The notes beneath the pieces are model-generated. The model saw only the letters and a list, made by a program, of their open reading frames with translations, ran no database searches and was not told the DNA's origin. A stretch of 64,000 bases of DNA, taken from assembly GCA_004794655.1 (NCBI GenBank), contig SMMW01000016.1:372001-436000 (forward strand), given 5' to 3'. Numbering within the stretch: position 1 is the first letter of the stretch; the number at the start of each line of letters is the position of its first letter. Origin of the DNA: Marisa cornuarietis. Lineage: Eukaryota; Mollusca; Gastropoda; Architaenioglossa; Ampullariidae. Below are positions 34,714-46,654 of the stretch, piece by piece. Position numbers and translations under genes: made by a program.

Positions 34714-35400
34714 GTGAGCGCGGCTGTGTACATTTCCAGAATACAGCTGTCTGTAAATATCCGCTGTGTTGTGGGGGGTGGGGGGTTAAACAAAAACAAC
34801 AGCAAAAAAAAAAAACCTGTAATAACTTGGAATAAATGGAAATAGTCATATAACATCGACAGAAAGCCTGAATGTTGTCGTATAACTGGTAAAGCTGCTG
34901 GCCTCAAGGAGCCGTTGTAGTTCTGTACTGGCGTCGATGTAAAACCTGAATATAGCTGCAGTGTCCGGGGATAGTTGGATGCTCGTCTCTACAGCGTGTG
35001 CGTGCGTGTGTCTGTGTGCGCGCGCGCGTGTGTGTGTCTGTGTGTGGGGGGGGAGGGAGGGCGCGCTGTAGCGGGACGGTGAATAGTGTGGACACACAAC
35101 GGCGCCATCAGCATCGATCTGCGTAGAGCCGTAGACTGTCTCCGACAAATCTTCGCGGCCACAAAGACACGGCCTTGACCTCTAACCTTTCGTAAAAGTG
35201 CCGTCCTTTCTGTCCAGTGAGTGTCCGGCGACCCGTTCCTGTGGGCAGTCACTGTTAACATCATTATAACAGCTGCTGCTGCGTGTGTGTGTGTGGGGGA
35301 GAGAGAGAGAACATGCCTGCAGGGATATTATTTGTTAGAGATTAGGGTGGACGGGGAAGAAGATGCACGCGCATTCATGTGCAAACAGGAACGAAAATTG
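34714..35400. other. Unannotated stretch
   Basis: No supported gene. It contains a G-rich and A11-12 patch near 34770-34816, a GT/GC tract near 34997-35060 and a GT/GA tract near 35283-35310. Confidence 0.5.
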
Positions 35401-35403
35401 GAA

Positions 35404-35404
<1 letters not shown>

Positions 35405-35462
<58 letters not shown>
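35405..35462. repeat. (CA)n microsatellite
   Basis: About 28 perfect CA units. Confidence 0.95.
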
Positions 35463-35463
<1 letters not shown>

Positions 35464-36240
35464 CATGTTACAGAAAGACATTATAGAGCATGACGCGTAC
35501 CCTGACAAACACGTACACGCACGCATTCACTACTTAACAGCTTGAGCCCATCCTACAACATGCCGACATGCCGAGAGACTTTCGCATAAAGATATAGTCT
35601 TCGCATGTTTGCTAAAAACTCCCCACTGCATTATGCTTGTGAATATCGTCTTTCATATGTTGTTTATCATGTTCTACCCAGTACCAGTCGCTGCTGTTAT
35701 TTCGTCATTATCCCAAGTTTAAAAAGTCTCACTTTCATTTTTTTGGGGCCATTATCATAGAGCTGTGTGGGCGATACAAGCGACCGCTTGCACTTTGTCA
35801 CCTACAGTGTTGTTTAAAAAAACCATAAAATAATATTTATGTTTATTTTAAAAGTTCGGGAATAAATTTCTCTTTCTCTGTCGATGGCCGACGGATAACC
35901 TCCACTAGTTGTGATAACTAATGCAGTGTGAGTTTGTAACTGAGCTACATTAAGCCTGAATGTCTGGGCAGACAATCCCAAGATCGGTCCTAACTGAACT
36001 TAACGACCCGCACCCGGGCTGAACCTGGGTATCTGAAAAGCGCCCGGTTCTTCACTGTTGGCGTATCTACCTTGTCGCTTAAAGGGAAAGGCAAGTGGTG
36101 GCAGGCTGGGCTTAAAACTTTCAGGCTTCAAATGAATGGTTTACACACAAGTGTCTAAGACTCTAAGACAAAGCTGCACCCTGATTCACAGAGGCCACCA
36201 GGTGACCTGAACTCGTGGCACTTTTCTTAACTTCTCTTCG
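35463..36240. other. Unannotated stretch
   Basis: No gene or structured repeat recognised up to the SINE that follows. Confidence 0.5.
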
Positions 36241-36242
36241 AT

Positions 36243-36425
36243 GGCGGTCCGGTGGCGCAACGGTTAGCGCCTGTCACCAATAATGTGAGGACTGACTGTC
36301 CTGGGTTCAGATCTCGTGTCTGTTCTCTCTCTGCATGTGGCACCTGTTTACAGGTCTGGCTGTTTTGCCGTGGTCTAGCCTTAGTTGTTGACTAAAACGC
36401 CAATTTCCTCCCTCCTTCGATGTAT
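36243..36425 (+). mobile_element. tRNA-derived SINE, family 2, copy 1
   Basis: The head carries the Pol III A box TGGCGCAACGGTTAGCGCC (about 36253-36271) and B box GGTTCAGATCT (36304-36314) at tRNA spacing. The body reads CACCTGTTTACAGGTCTGGC and AGCCTTAGTTGTTGAC and ends in AAACGCCAATTTCC. A second copy at 42.6 kb shares both boxes and the body motifs in order. Orientation is plus. The tRNA fold is not preserved, so this is a retroposon and not a tRNA gene. Confidence 0.8.
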
Positions 36426-36429
36426 TCCG

Positions 36430-37330
36430 GTTTGAAATTGCATGCCAGCGTTTTGATGATCGCACTCAAGAGATAAAAGTGAACTCTCGAGCAAAAAGGT
36501 TGATATGATGTCACTCTCAGAACTGTAGTTCAGACGCGATTGTAAGTAAACGATTGTTTTTGCGGGCCGACACTTTGGGCGAAAACGATTCAGAACGTCA
36601 GTATCAGTCATTTAAACCCAGCATGCAATTTCACTTGCTCTTCCCTTTAAAGCAAAAGTAAATTTAAAAAAAAAATGTCACCAGCAGATACTGCACCCAT
36701 AGCTTTTTGTTGAAATATGTCGGTGAAGCACCTGCCCAACAAAACTGTCACTCCGCGTGTTCCACTTCATTCATCACTCTCTGTCCTTGGGTCCTCGTCC
36801 GGATGTTTCTCCCGACCCAGCACCCGTACCTCGATCTCTGTCTCTCCTCCACGCTAACATTTTTGTGCGGGTGCCGGGTGGAATGGTGATTCATCATGCA
36901 TCGACTTTTAAATTGCAGAGACGATGCTCTTTGTGGGGAAATGCACTGTGTAATTACATTATTTTTATGATTTGCGGCATGCAGAATCCAAATGTTGGAC
37001 ACAGAAGGATCAGAGGGATCACCATGGTTGTGGCGTAGGTGGTGGATGGTGTAGATGGGATTCCAGAGCTTTCTTGCCTTGGCAAATGAATTTAGAATCA
37101 TCATAAAAGTCTGAGATTTTTTACATCCGTCGCTTTCGTACAAGATAACTGATCTGTCTGTCTTAGTCCCGCTTCTCCATATGTTTGCCCAGAATCTTCT
37201 GCTTTATGCCAGACTTGAGATGGATGTGAGGTTGATATTTGAGAGAAACCGTCTCTGATTTGTAACATTTTTTTCTATTTTCGTTAAACACCCTTAATCG
37301 CGAACCAGCTGGCTCTGACCTTATATGTTT
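36430..37330. other. Unannotated stretch
   Basis: Frames on both strands near 36700-37143 have no recognisable domain. Nothing supported. Confidence 0.45.
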
Positions 37331-37339
37331 GTATAACCT

Positions 37340-37545
37340 CTGATGTTCGGTATGTAAGCTGCTGGGTGAAATACTTTAGTCAAAGGACTAATGTTCCGAG
37401 CTTGAGGGTTGCTCGCCAGTCGGTTCGAAACCAGTGGAGTTTGGATAAGAGATAAGAGGGAGGGTCTTTTACGTCTTACTCCCCAAAGATCGAAAGGATA
37501 GGGAGCTACCTTTTTTCTTTCTTTTTTTTTTTGTTTTGTTTTGGT
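37340..37545 (+). mobile_element. Possible tRNA-derived SINE, family 3
   Basis: A strict B box GGTTCGAAACC lies at 37422-37432, and about 60-70 bases upstream is an A-box-like TAAGCTGCTGGGTGAAATAC. The body continues through TTTACGTCTTACTCCCC and AGGATAGGGAGC and ends in a T-rich run (37508-37543). There is only one copy in the window, so the repeat nature is inferred from the Pol III boxes and the terminal homopolymer. Confidence 0.45.
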
Positions 37546-39770
37546 AAGTTTACAATGTATCTGGTGGTCACTATGGTGACGCATGACGTCGTGATGGGCT
37601 GAATAGTGGGGAGACCGTGGATGGAGGAAATCCACCATGAAACCTGATCCCTACGACAATGTTAGACCTTAAGGGCTGTGTTGACTTTTACGTCATTTAA
37701 CCCCCGTTCGTTATAAGGTATATAACAGCTTGAATCTGCGAGCCTCGTAATAACTCCAGACTTTATAGAAAGTCTGCAAACACAAACAAGCGATGGCGAA
37801 CACGACGACAATGATGATGATCATGATGATGATGACGACGACGGGGAATTGCGTCTTCGCAGAACGGTCCAAGGACAGGCCGATGTCATCATGTTCCGTC
37901 GCGCCCCTAGTGTGTGAGCACTTGGCATGCGAATGATGCTTCAGCGGGTGAGGTGCCAACGACAGCCGCAGAGCCAACAGCCTCACGTGCGCGTGCTGTT
38001 GTGCCGAAGGTTATGACCTGCCAGGGAAGCTGCGGCCTTCGGAAGGGTAATGCGTCATTCAGCGGACCCATGGGAGGGTCGGGGTGTGGCGGTAGGTGTA
38101 GAGGGGAAGAGCAAGAGCCTTGCCAGGCTAGTAGGGTGGGGGGATAGTGGGTGTGTGTGTAAGGTCTCAAGAGGAGGATCAGACGCCAACAGACGCCACT
38201 CTTCCTAAGTAAGAGGTGAGTGGTGGGAGCCGAGGTCCAACAAAATTTATAAATCGAAACCCGCGAATTGATCTGTCGCACCACTCTCCTCTTCTTTCGT
38301 ATAAACTGTAATTTTAGTTTGTATTTTTTCCCCTCAGTTTTTGAAATTATTTTGGGGATGCCGTTGAGGGGGAATGTCTGGCTTTCATCTGGACTGTTGA
38401 CAGTTTTCACATTTTCTTGTACATCAACTTTACGCTCGAAATCAGAACTGTAGTCCGGGAGACCACTGGGTTGGGCTTCGGTCCTGGAGGATTGTTTTTT
38501 TTTTCTTACACCTGTTTCTGGCAACACAATATAGGAGCAAGTGTCTTATCCAGACAAGCTTGAAACACTTCTAAAATGCAATCTATTTCAGTTGTCCACT
38601 AACACATGTTTGTATTTGTAACATTTTCGCTGTGATACCACGAACACGGGGATTATAAATCATAATCTTTTCTAGAATGTGAAATGCTCATTACAATGGA
38701 GTATGTAATTGATATGGCAAAAAGAACATGATTTTGAGAAAACACGGTTAATGGTATGGCGTTTCTGTGGCTGTAAAAGAAATGATACACGAGAAACGAG
38801 TTACCGTATCAGTCCGGGGAACATCGGAACTGGAACATCTCAGTGACACAAAAATTAAAACAACTTCATTAGATTACGTGAATGAGCAGTTGAGTTTAAA
38901 ACAAAATGGAGGGAGGATTTTGTGCAGATGTTCAAGTCAAACCATCGACCTGTTGGTGTTTTTATCGAAATGAATTTCGTAGACGAATGTGTATGTCTAA
39001 CTTTCTCTGCAACTGTGCTTGAGATATGGATGCATAAATTCTGTATGAAATAAGTTGTTTTGTCAAAGTTTGGATTGCTAGGGTGCATGACCAGAAGACC
39101 GTGCAGGTCTTTGTGGGGGGAGGGGTGTCGGATACAGTTCTGAATGAAGAGCCTGACCTTGCCAGATTGGTCGACTCGAATGACGGACTCCAAAGCTTTG
39201 ACACGGACACATCCGCGTTCTGAAACGTACCCGCTAATCCACCCGACCTGTTTCTCTTGTGTGAATTCAAAGCCTCATTCATCGTATGTAAAGTGTTATT
39301 TGATCTCCGGATATTTAGTGCCTTCGTTGACCCTCGAGATAGGTCAGGATACAAATCCTCTAAGGCTGCATAGCTTGACATATTTTGTGTCTCTTCTGAG
39401 TAATGTGATATGAGATCTAGCTGTACACTTCCTTATAAAATGCTTACAAAGTAAAACTTAGGGACTATAGCACTTTAGAAACAACAAAATCTTAAGACGA
39501 GCAGTAGCTTATTAGCGAACATTGTAAATTGTTCACTTGGATACATGAAGACTAACTCTTTCCTAATTTGTGCAGTTTTTTTTTTGTTTGTTTTTTTTTT
39601 GGTCAAATTTTTTTTTCCGTATTACAATTCACTGAACACACTTCAAACACCTCTTTCATTCTTAAATCCATACTAGAGTTAGAAAATATAGATATAGAGT
39701 GTTTGATATCCATATTTAGAGAGAAAAGAGAGAGAAGAGAGAGAGGGACAAGAAGAAAGTGCTGTTTTTT
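37546..39770. other. Unannotated stretch with long but unsupported frames
   Basis: The longest frame of the window (206 residues, minus, 37907-38527) and a 139-residue minus frame (38962-39381) lie here. Neither shows a domain, splice context or repeat relationship I recognise. Both could be chance or relic frames. A short GAT/GAC tract lies near 37810-37843. Confidence 0.4.
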
Positions 39771-39774
39771 TGTT

Positions 39775-39842
39775 TGTTTGTTGGTTGGTTGGTTGGTTGG
39801 TTGGTTGGTTGGTTGGTTGGTTGGTTGGTTGGTTGGTTGGTT
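39775..39842. repeat. (GGTT)n microsatellite, locus 1
   Basis: About 16 perfect TTGG units. The repeating GWLV and TNQP frames on the two strands are artefacts. Two larger arrays of the same tetramer in the same orientation occur at 52.0 and 54.7 kb. Confidence 0.95.
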
Positions 39843-39844
39843 TC

Positions 39845-41425
39845 TTTCTTGCCTAATCGTCCCCCATTCCAGTCTCTTGCTTTCTCTTTCTTTCTCTCTC
39901 CCCCCCCCCCACACACAATATCTATGGTCTACTTGTACATCAAAATCAGAAAGTTGTACAGTGTGTAGTTTGTGCCGAAACCTTGGCAAGGTACTCCTGT
40001 AATGAAGATCGGGAAATGGAAGATTATCCTAATAACGCACATGCACAGCAGGGGGTTCGCAACACTTCATTCTTTCACCATGCTATCTATTGGAGATGAG
40101 AGAGAGAAAGCGTGTGGGTAAAGGAGAGAGAAAGATGCAAAAAGAAAGCATATGTGAATTTGCGAGAATGACCTCCATTCATGTTGGTAAAATCGCGACG
40201 GCCAGGCGAGTCAGGTGAGTGAAAGTCTCTGGCACTGATTGCCTACACACCTAGCGGGGACGTTCGGAACTGACTAGCAGGGTGGGGGTTAAATGGGTCG
40301 GGGTTGATGGGATCTAGAAGGTTAGGAGGAGAAGGTATAAAGACTATGTAGCCTGCTAATCACAGCCGGGGAGGGACATAACACCCAGACTGGGACGGTA
40401 AGGGACATAAGACCCAGACTGAAGCAAAGACGTTCAGAGGATAAGGACTAGTGGTGTGTCATTAACACGTAGCTTCCAGCTTACGAGTTTCATTTCAAAG
40501 TACCTTCCATCATTTTGTAAACTCATTTTGCCTGCATCTCTTTCTCACTTTTCTTTTCAAGCTCTTCGGCGGCTACAAAACTTTTTTTTTAAAGCAGTAT
40601 TTCTTTTCATGCAATCAAACCTGACCTCCCCTTTTCCCTAACTATCCAAAAAAAAAAGAAAAAAAAAAAGAAAAAAGAACGAAATCTCATCTTCAACTTT
40701 TTACTTTCAACAGTGTTGCCGTGGTTCTCTTAGCTAGGGACTGAAGAAGGCGTGTGAATGGCGCACTCTCAGTGTCTTCGAGGTTTTTTTTTTCCTAGTG
40801 CACCATCCGTCTCCCACAGTATGCAGTGAATTAGGACGCAAGGAAACTGCTTTTTGGTCAGTGTTCTCAGAATTTCAATAGATTTTCAAAATTAGAAGAG
40901 AAATCGGACACTTTCACGAGACTAGATCTGGTAGTCATGGAGGGCATCACTTCTAGTGATTATATGTGTACATCCACGCCCATCTTTTTGAGGCTTATGA
41001 TCACTCGAGTGACAGGCACGCACACACAATAGACATAGAGATACACATTTACATAGGTAAATAGATATACACTCCCTGTCTCTGAGATTTCAAGGAAGAA
41101 GAACACACCACAAACTAAGAGGAAAAAAAGTCAGTTTGTAACTCAACTCTGGCGTGCCTTGTCTCGCCACTCGTGCCGGCATTTTTCTGGTGTCGAGTTA
41201 ATGAGGAGGTTATTATCTGAGATCGGAGTAAATAGCAAAGCCAGGGTATCCCGACATAACAGAGGTGATATCGAAATGCTGCCAAAACGTTGAAACTGAT
41301 AATTCTCTGATTATTTTGCAAAGCTTTGCAATATATGTCGTAAAACATACACTGACCTCAGCTAACCTAAAGTAATGGACTTGTAAGGAACTAATGAAGA
41401 CGAGGCTCACACTTTCTAATGTTAG
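39845..41425. other. Unannotated stretch
   Basis: No supported gene. An A-rich run at 40648-40678 resembles a retroposon tail, but no flanking duplication was found. Loose repeats of GGGACATAA and ACCCAGACTG occur near 40373-40423. Confidence 0.45.
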
Positions 41426-41429
41426 AAAT

Positions 41430-41650
41430 GTTGTGGGCAGTGTTCCTGAAAGTTTATAGCAATCGATAGAGAATTGTGGAAGACTGCATTTCTGACAGCT
41501 TCTAGTGATGAACACAAAATATGGCGGACAGTGCTTCTGACAGCTTTCACTGATAAACTGGAATGTAGCGGGCAGCTCTTCTGGAAATCAAGAGAAAATC
41601 AGAAATATTGGTTGACAACGTTTATGACAGTTTCTGGTAAAGAATCGTGG
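41430..41650. repeat. Decayed ~45-bp minisatellite
   Basis: The core TTCTGACAGCTT and variants recurs at about 41443, 41488, 41532, 41575 and 41625, spacing 43-50 bases. Because the period is near a multiple of three, the plus frame reads a protein-like repeat (TAFLTASSDEHK, then TVLLTAFTDK). Low copy number and poor conservation favour a minisatellite over a coding repeat. Confidence 0.6.
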
Positions 41651-42159
41651 CAGAGGGAGCTATACTTCAGCACTGACGTTTTGGGTGTTAGAGACGAATT
41701 TTTCTTTTCAGTTCACTCACCACAAAGCAAATATGTGACTAGCTGAGAATTACACTCTGAATCTGTCGGTTACGTTTCATCCACTTTTGGGGAACGTGAG
41801 TGCGAAGACTGAACACAATAACCAAGGGTCCTTCTAACATAACTGTCAACAATGTCGTAAATGTCGATCCTTTGACCACAAGAATTTGCAAAACTGTGCG
41901 TGAAACTGCTTGTGGGCGCAGGTTCGGCACATTTACACTTTCATCAGCATCCAAAGTCCAGACTGGTCTGCCAAAACAACGGGACTTTAGTGCACTCAGG
42001 AGGTTTGAGGCTTTGGCACTTCGCCCGGTTAATAACGGCACAATGTCTCGAAGATGAACATGTAGTTTCTTCGTGTGAATGTCCCTGTCGCTTCAGTTGT
42101 GTAAACAAGTTCCATCGTTGTCACGTGGTGGCCGTTATTGACGTGGAAGGCGGTGACAG

Positions 42160-42365
42160 GTCAAACTTATGACATCAAGTTTGTTCTCAGATACGCCTAA
42201 TTAACAGCAGGTCCCAGCTCGTCCATTGGCCGAAGCCTTGACAACGTAAACGTATCCATGTACAATCTGAACGTCTGTGTTGTTGACCTTGACGTGCATA
42301 GTGATGTTTGAAGGCGTGTATCTCGAGAACAGAAGACATATATTTTAGAAAATAAGACCTTACAC
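42160..42365 (+). repeat. Unclassified dispersed repeat, copy A
   Basis: It shares CGTAAACGTATCCATGTACA, ACGTCTGT, TTGACC, TAGTGATGT and GTGTATCTCGAGAAC in order with copy B at 50.4 kb, and more weakly with copy C at 50.8 kb. No ORF, Pol III box or terminal repeat was recognised, so the class is unknown. Confidence 0.7.
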
Positions 42366-42597
42366 CGAGCTTTACTCTTTTAACAGAGTGACTTTTGAAT
42401 ATTCGTTAAAAAATAAGGATACTCCACACCCTTGGAAAATATTAGCGCCGATGAAAGGTAACAGTTTATTGTGAACGATAGCCGTCTTGTACCATTTTGT
42501 TGTTCTTGGTTTGTTTGTTTGTTTTCTCGCTTGTAGAAAAAAACGCAAGTACAGTTCTTCAATTGGTATGATTAGGCTGCCTTTACTCTTCTTCTGA

Positions 42598-42780
42598 ACA
42601 GTCCTGTGGCGCAACGGTGAATTGCCTGTTCAGTGGAACAGTGGAAATCGTAGGTTTGAGGTTCAAATCCCGCCACGTTGTTTCTCTCTGTCCTGTTTAC
42701 AAGGCTATGAATTTGTCTTAGCTGTTGACGGCATATAAACGTCACCAACCAGTCTTTTCTCTTCTGGTGTTTGTTCGATT
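42598..42780 (+). mobile_element. SINE family 2, copy 2
   Basis: The A box TGGCGCAACGGTGAATTGCC and the near-perfect B box GGTTCAAATCC (42660-42670) are followed by TCCTGTTTACAAGGCT, TTAGCTGTTGACGG and AAACGTCACCAA. These match the copy at 36.2 kb in order and orientation. The B box is better preserved here and the inter-box segment is longer. Confidence 0.8.
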
Positions 42781-42784
42781 TTTC

Positions 42785-44470
42785 CAGCCACGCCATACAC
42801 CTTTCTCTCTGAGATCGGAATGTATTGCCACATGAAACCCCCTACGGTCTGAACTTCGCGTGAACTGTGTGTAACCCGAAAAACACGTGCGCCACCTAGC
42901 GATAGTTACGCCAAAGACTTTGGTTACGCGGAGGTTTGTAACCTATGACAAGCCTATGACCCTCCCCACCGCATATCTATACACCCACCTTTCAAGTAAA
43001 GTGTGTTTTATTTGACTTTAGCTCGGTTGTTCATGAACCGAAGATCTCTTGGTTAACTCGGCCCCGTGAGGCAATGGCTTTGTTAAAGTCATTTTTTTCG
43101 TTTTCTTGATATCTGTCTTTTCAATTGTCTGAAGTATCTGCTGGTAAGTCGTTAGTTTAGTTTACATGTTGGTATATTATTATTACTAGATGCAGCGATG
43201 ACTTTTGGTCCTTACAAGAAACTTCTAGATGTTTGATATGCACGATGCGTTTATTTCTCAAAATAATTTGTGTTCCTCCAACTTGTCCACTTCCGGTGAT
43301 TATTGCCATTGATTTTAATCTTTACACGCATCAGTAGCGTCTTCTTTTGGTGAGAAAAAGAAATCAACAGCATCTGGAATTCTCGTGAATACACAAAGTC
43401 GGTAGTGGCACAGGCATCCGATTTAACGGGGTCTTCAGGGCTAAAGGCTGCATACCGCCAAGACCTCGAGGTCACAGTTCACTTCCGGGCAGCACCCACC
43501 CCCGACTCAATCGTGCAAGAAGAGGCTGGTGCTTTTGCTTTAAAGAAAAAAGGTAGGTGTGCTTTAGAAATAGCGAGCGGCTGGCAGTAACCTGCAGATG
43601 GTACAGTCAGATATACAGTAAGTAGGCAGTGTATATTACGCCGTTAACTGGCATGCCCTCCTGGCGTTTACAGGAGACGTTATTAGCAGCAGCCAGCCAC
43701 GAGTTGGTGTGCGTCAGACACAGAGTCGGGGTGGGGAGGGGAAGGGTACCACGGCTTGCAGCCACCCGGAGCTCGGCGCGTGGCGGAACACTGGGTCTGG
43801 CTTCTTTTTTTATGGTTTAGAGTACACGCGCCACCGACAGCACCACTTCGCAGAGAGAACACCTGTATGGGGGGGTGGGGGGAGTGTACAGATGGCTGAT
43901 GATGTGTTGTGTAGGATCGGGACAAGTGGTGATAGACTCGCCCCCCCCCCCCACCACCACTAACATCCTCTGTCTTTGCAGGCTGCCTTTGATGTAGAGT
44001 ACTTGCTTAATTGTACACTTCCCCATTACCCTCCCCCCAACCCCCACCACCGACACACACACACCAACCCATCTCGTTCGTCCGTTCCTGAGATCGTCTT
44101 ACCCTCCGGATCAGCAGTCTGTCAGAAGCAATTTTCAGTTTTAGGGAGGAAAATGATCGTGAATTTGTCTCTCTCTCTCTTTTTCTGCGGAAAGGTGAGG
44201 GGGGAGACAAAATCGCTTATCTCCCTTCACTTACTAAGGTTTTTGCGGATTACTAGGTCAACAAAACGCACTTCTCCTAGAAACCTAAAAAGTTTTCTTT
44301 TTTGCCGTGAAAATGGATCATCCTTGCCAGATGAGTTTAACGAAGATTTTAAACCAGAGCCTTATATTTATAGTTGCCGTGTTTCTTGTCTTTTTTTGTT
44401 TTTGTTTTTTGTTGTTTTTTTTTGTTGTTGTTGTTTTTGTTTTTGTTTTTTTTGAAGGGAGGAGAGAATG
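42785..44470. other. Unannotated stretch
   Basis: A frame at 43405-43553 (AAYRQDLEVTVHF, then IVQEEAGAFALKKK) runs to a donor-like AAAAAG|GTAGGT. It is a weak exon candidate with no recognised domain or acceptor. G and C runs lie near 43867-43882 and 43940-43962, and a T/GT-rich tract at 44380-44455. Confidence 0.35.
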
Positions 44471-44477
44471 CGGAAGA

Positions 44478-44752
44478 GGTAAGGTAGGTAAAGGTCATCT
44501 CCTAGCCTTTTCTAGTCTTTGGGGAGTGAAGTGGTACCGACCTCATTATTATTTCTCGGAACCAGCTTTACGTTAGGGCAGTCCTCATCTCTCCCTCGCT
44601 TCCTTACCTTCTTCAACCCTCTATGAAGTCAGATACCCATTCCCGCTTGCTTGGTCGAGTGGAGGAATTTTGCTGCGCTACTTGGGTATCGAACCAGCGT
44701 GCATCTCATTTCGGACTCCAGCATACTAACCACTCGACTATCGGCATCCCCC
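44478..44752 (-). mobile_element. SINE family 1, copy 2
   Basis: It aligns along its length with the copy at 2.3 kb: TAGGTAAAGGTCAT tail, GGGGAGTGAAG, CTCTCCCTCGCTTCCTTACC, GAAGTCAGATACCCATT, the B box complement GTATCGAACCAGCG and the A box complement ACTAACCACTCGACTATC. The head ends at about 44752 next to CCCCC, as in copy 1. Confidence 0.82.
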
Positions 44753-45110
44753 GGAATAGACCCCTCCTCAGAAAACAGATATAGAAACTGACAATCAGAA
44801 TTCACATAAAAATATCACCATACACTAAAAAAGGCTCATTTCTTGACCAGATCAGTGCCCGAGAATGTTCTTTTAAGCAGATATGTCCATTTCTGGCTCT
44901 GCACTGACTGTGGATCTGTTTAATGTGCACCTAAAAGAAAGCGAAACAAAAAAGCACAGTTTTTATTATATCGTTTAAAGGGGAGAGGTATTCACAAACA
45001 GCAGGGAGCACCGATATCCGACAGCACAATAGCTTCAAACAGTTCAGCTTGCATTAAATGTCTCCATCTTTCTTTTTAATGCACACCTGAACGGATCCCA
45101 CCTGTGCAAC

Positions 45111-45119
45111 ACGCGCGCG

Positions 45120-45151
<32 letters not shown>

Positions 45152-45172
45152 TCACACACACATGCACACACG
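45111..45172. repeat. (CG)n-(CA)n microsatellite
   Basis: A short CG run leads into CA units with a few interruptions; an alternating purine-pyrimidine tract. Confidence 0.9.
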
Positions 45173-45174
45173 TG

Positions 45175-46105
45175 CGCAAATCAAATGCACACACATTTAT
45201 AAACACATCGATGTACATATTTTTTATATAGATACAGACTTTCACACTGCTCACAGACATATGGTGGTTTGCGTACTAGCAGCATATAACTGTTAAAAAT
45301 ATCGCTACTTTGGCTTCGGGCTTATCTCGGAGAACAGCGCCGAAATGCATTACCAAGAAATCTAGAGCAGACAGCATTCACAAATGCAGACAGGATTTCT
45401 AATACTTAGGTGGTCCTTGGCATGCGGAGCCAGAAGCTTTTGCCAAGTTGCCTGTCTGTGACACATGTTTAAATTTATACAGCGCCGCGTTACGCCCTCG
45501 ATCAGCAGAGTACGAAGGCCGAACCTTGTGTAAGCTGGTGCATGCCTCGGGAGAAGGGAAGTGGGTGGGGATGCGGAGGGATCGGTGCAGGTGTGAGAGG
45601 GAGGGAGGTATCGAAGGAATTGTAGATGCTTTCAGTCTGAAAATAAACTCGTGTCCGTGCGTGCGTGCATGCGTGTGTGTGTGTGTGAGAGAGAGAGAGA
45701 CGAAAGTGTTGAGAAAGCGAGAGCCACGTCATCCTTACAGCAGACGACAAAAATAGGTCCTGCCGCCTCCCTAAGGGAAAAGAACGAGTCCTGGGAAGTC
45801 TTAGAGTGACTTAATGTGCCTGAACGTTTTCTTAAGTTAGCCAGGGTTTCACATCAGCTTTTCAAAGATTTTTTTTTATAATTTCACATCGGTTTATAAA
45901 TTTTCTGTCTCTCACAAATTTGTTTGTGCGTGGTTTGAGTGATATAAACTTTGGCATTGATATTACAATTTTGTTACGCCATAATGGGATTTGGATGTCA
46001 TTCGGTTGCGCGGTTACTAATTTGTGAAAATGTGAATACCTCTCCGAACATGTCTCATTATCTCTTTCACTCCGGATGAAACACGTTTATTGATTTCAAC
46101 TTCTA
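45175..46105. other. Unannotated stretch
   Basis: No supported gene. A GTGC/GT/GA compound tract lies at 45654-45699. Confidence 0.5.
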
Positions 46106-46108
46106 CGC

Positions 46109-46231
46109 CTGATAAAGATATTTACAGACGCCTTATCAACCTGTGTTTTATGTGCTGCTAATATATCTGTTTGATGTGCGCCTCATAAACCTGTGTTTCG
46201 TGTGCGTTTTATAACCCTGTTTCATGTGCGC
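46109..46231. repeat. ~25-bp minisatellite
   Basis: Five units start near 46109, 46132, 46158, 46182 and 46208, with core CTGTGTTTTATGTGCGCC and lengths of 23-26 bp. The 24- and 26-bp forms alternate, hinting at a two-unit (50-bp) period. Confidence 0.65.
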
Positions 46232-46330
46232 CCAATGAACATAATTGGGATAAACGCTTAAACCCCGTGACAACTGAACTCCTATCACTTGAGGTCATCT
46301 CCCCTAGACGCTCGTGTTGACTAGCACTTT

Positions 46331-46650
46331 TTCTGCAACAAATTCCACCAAACAACATCGACACACGCTTCTTTGTTCTTCGACTCCACAGTTGAGAATA
46401 GCCTGCCACTTTCTTTTCGAACTGTACAAAACCTATGTTCAAAACTTTCACGTTTGGCCTCAGAACCCATTTCTTTGAGAAATACCTTGTGTAAAATGTC
46501 TGACTCATCCGCGGACTTCAGTTCTCTATATTTGTTGTTTCTCTGTCATGTTCCTCACCGCGTAGCTCATCTGTTGCTGCTGAAATGTTTGTTTGCTGTG
46601 TGTTTATTTTCTTTTTTAATATTGGCCTGGGAGCACAGCGCACTGAGCTG
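46331..46650 (+). pseudogene. 3' end of a second LINE (RT C-terminus)
   Basis: The plus strand reads FFDSTVENSLPLSFRTVQNL and, after a frameshift near 46440, TFTFGLRTHFFEKYL. This resembles the conserved tail of CR1/Jockey-type reverse transcriptases (consensus idea: F-G-P-x-x-W-N-S-L-P, then F-K-x-x-L-K-T-H-L-F). The rest up to about 46650 looks like its 3' UTR and ends near a GTCA microsatellite (46642-46654). No RT core is present. It lies tail to tail with the minus-strand element that follows. Confidence 0.55.
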
Positions 46651-46654
46651 TCAG

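Noticed and set aside
37907..38527. Longest open frame of the window (206 codons, minus strand)
   Set aside because: No domain, signal, repeat relationship or splice context recognised. The C-terminal half is Pro/Leu/Arg-rich like anonymous GC-rich DNA, and a plus-strand frame overlaps it. A profile search would be decisive.
38962..39381. 139-codon minus-strand frame
   Set aside because: Locally protein-like (SFESTNLARSGSSFRTV) but no family, splice sites or repeats recognised. Left as unannotated.
40648..40678. A-rich run as a retroposon poly(A) tail
   Set aside because: No flanking target-site duplication, AATAAA or repeat body could be identified upstream, unlike the clear case at 17.1 kb.
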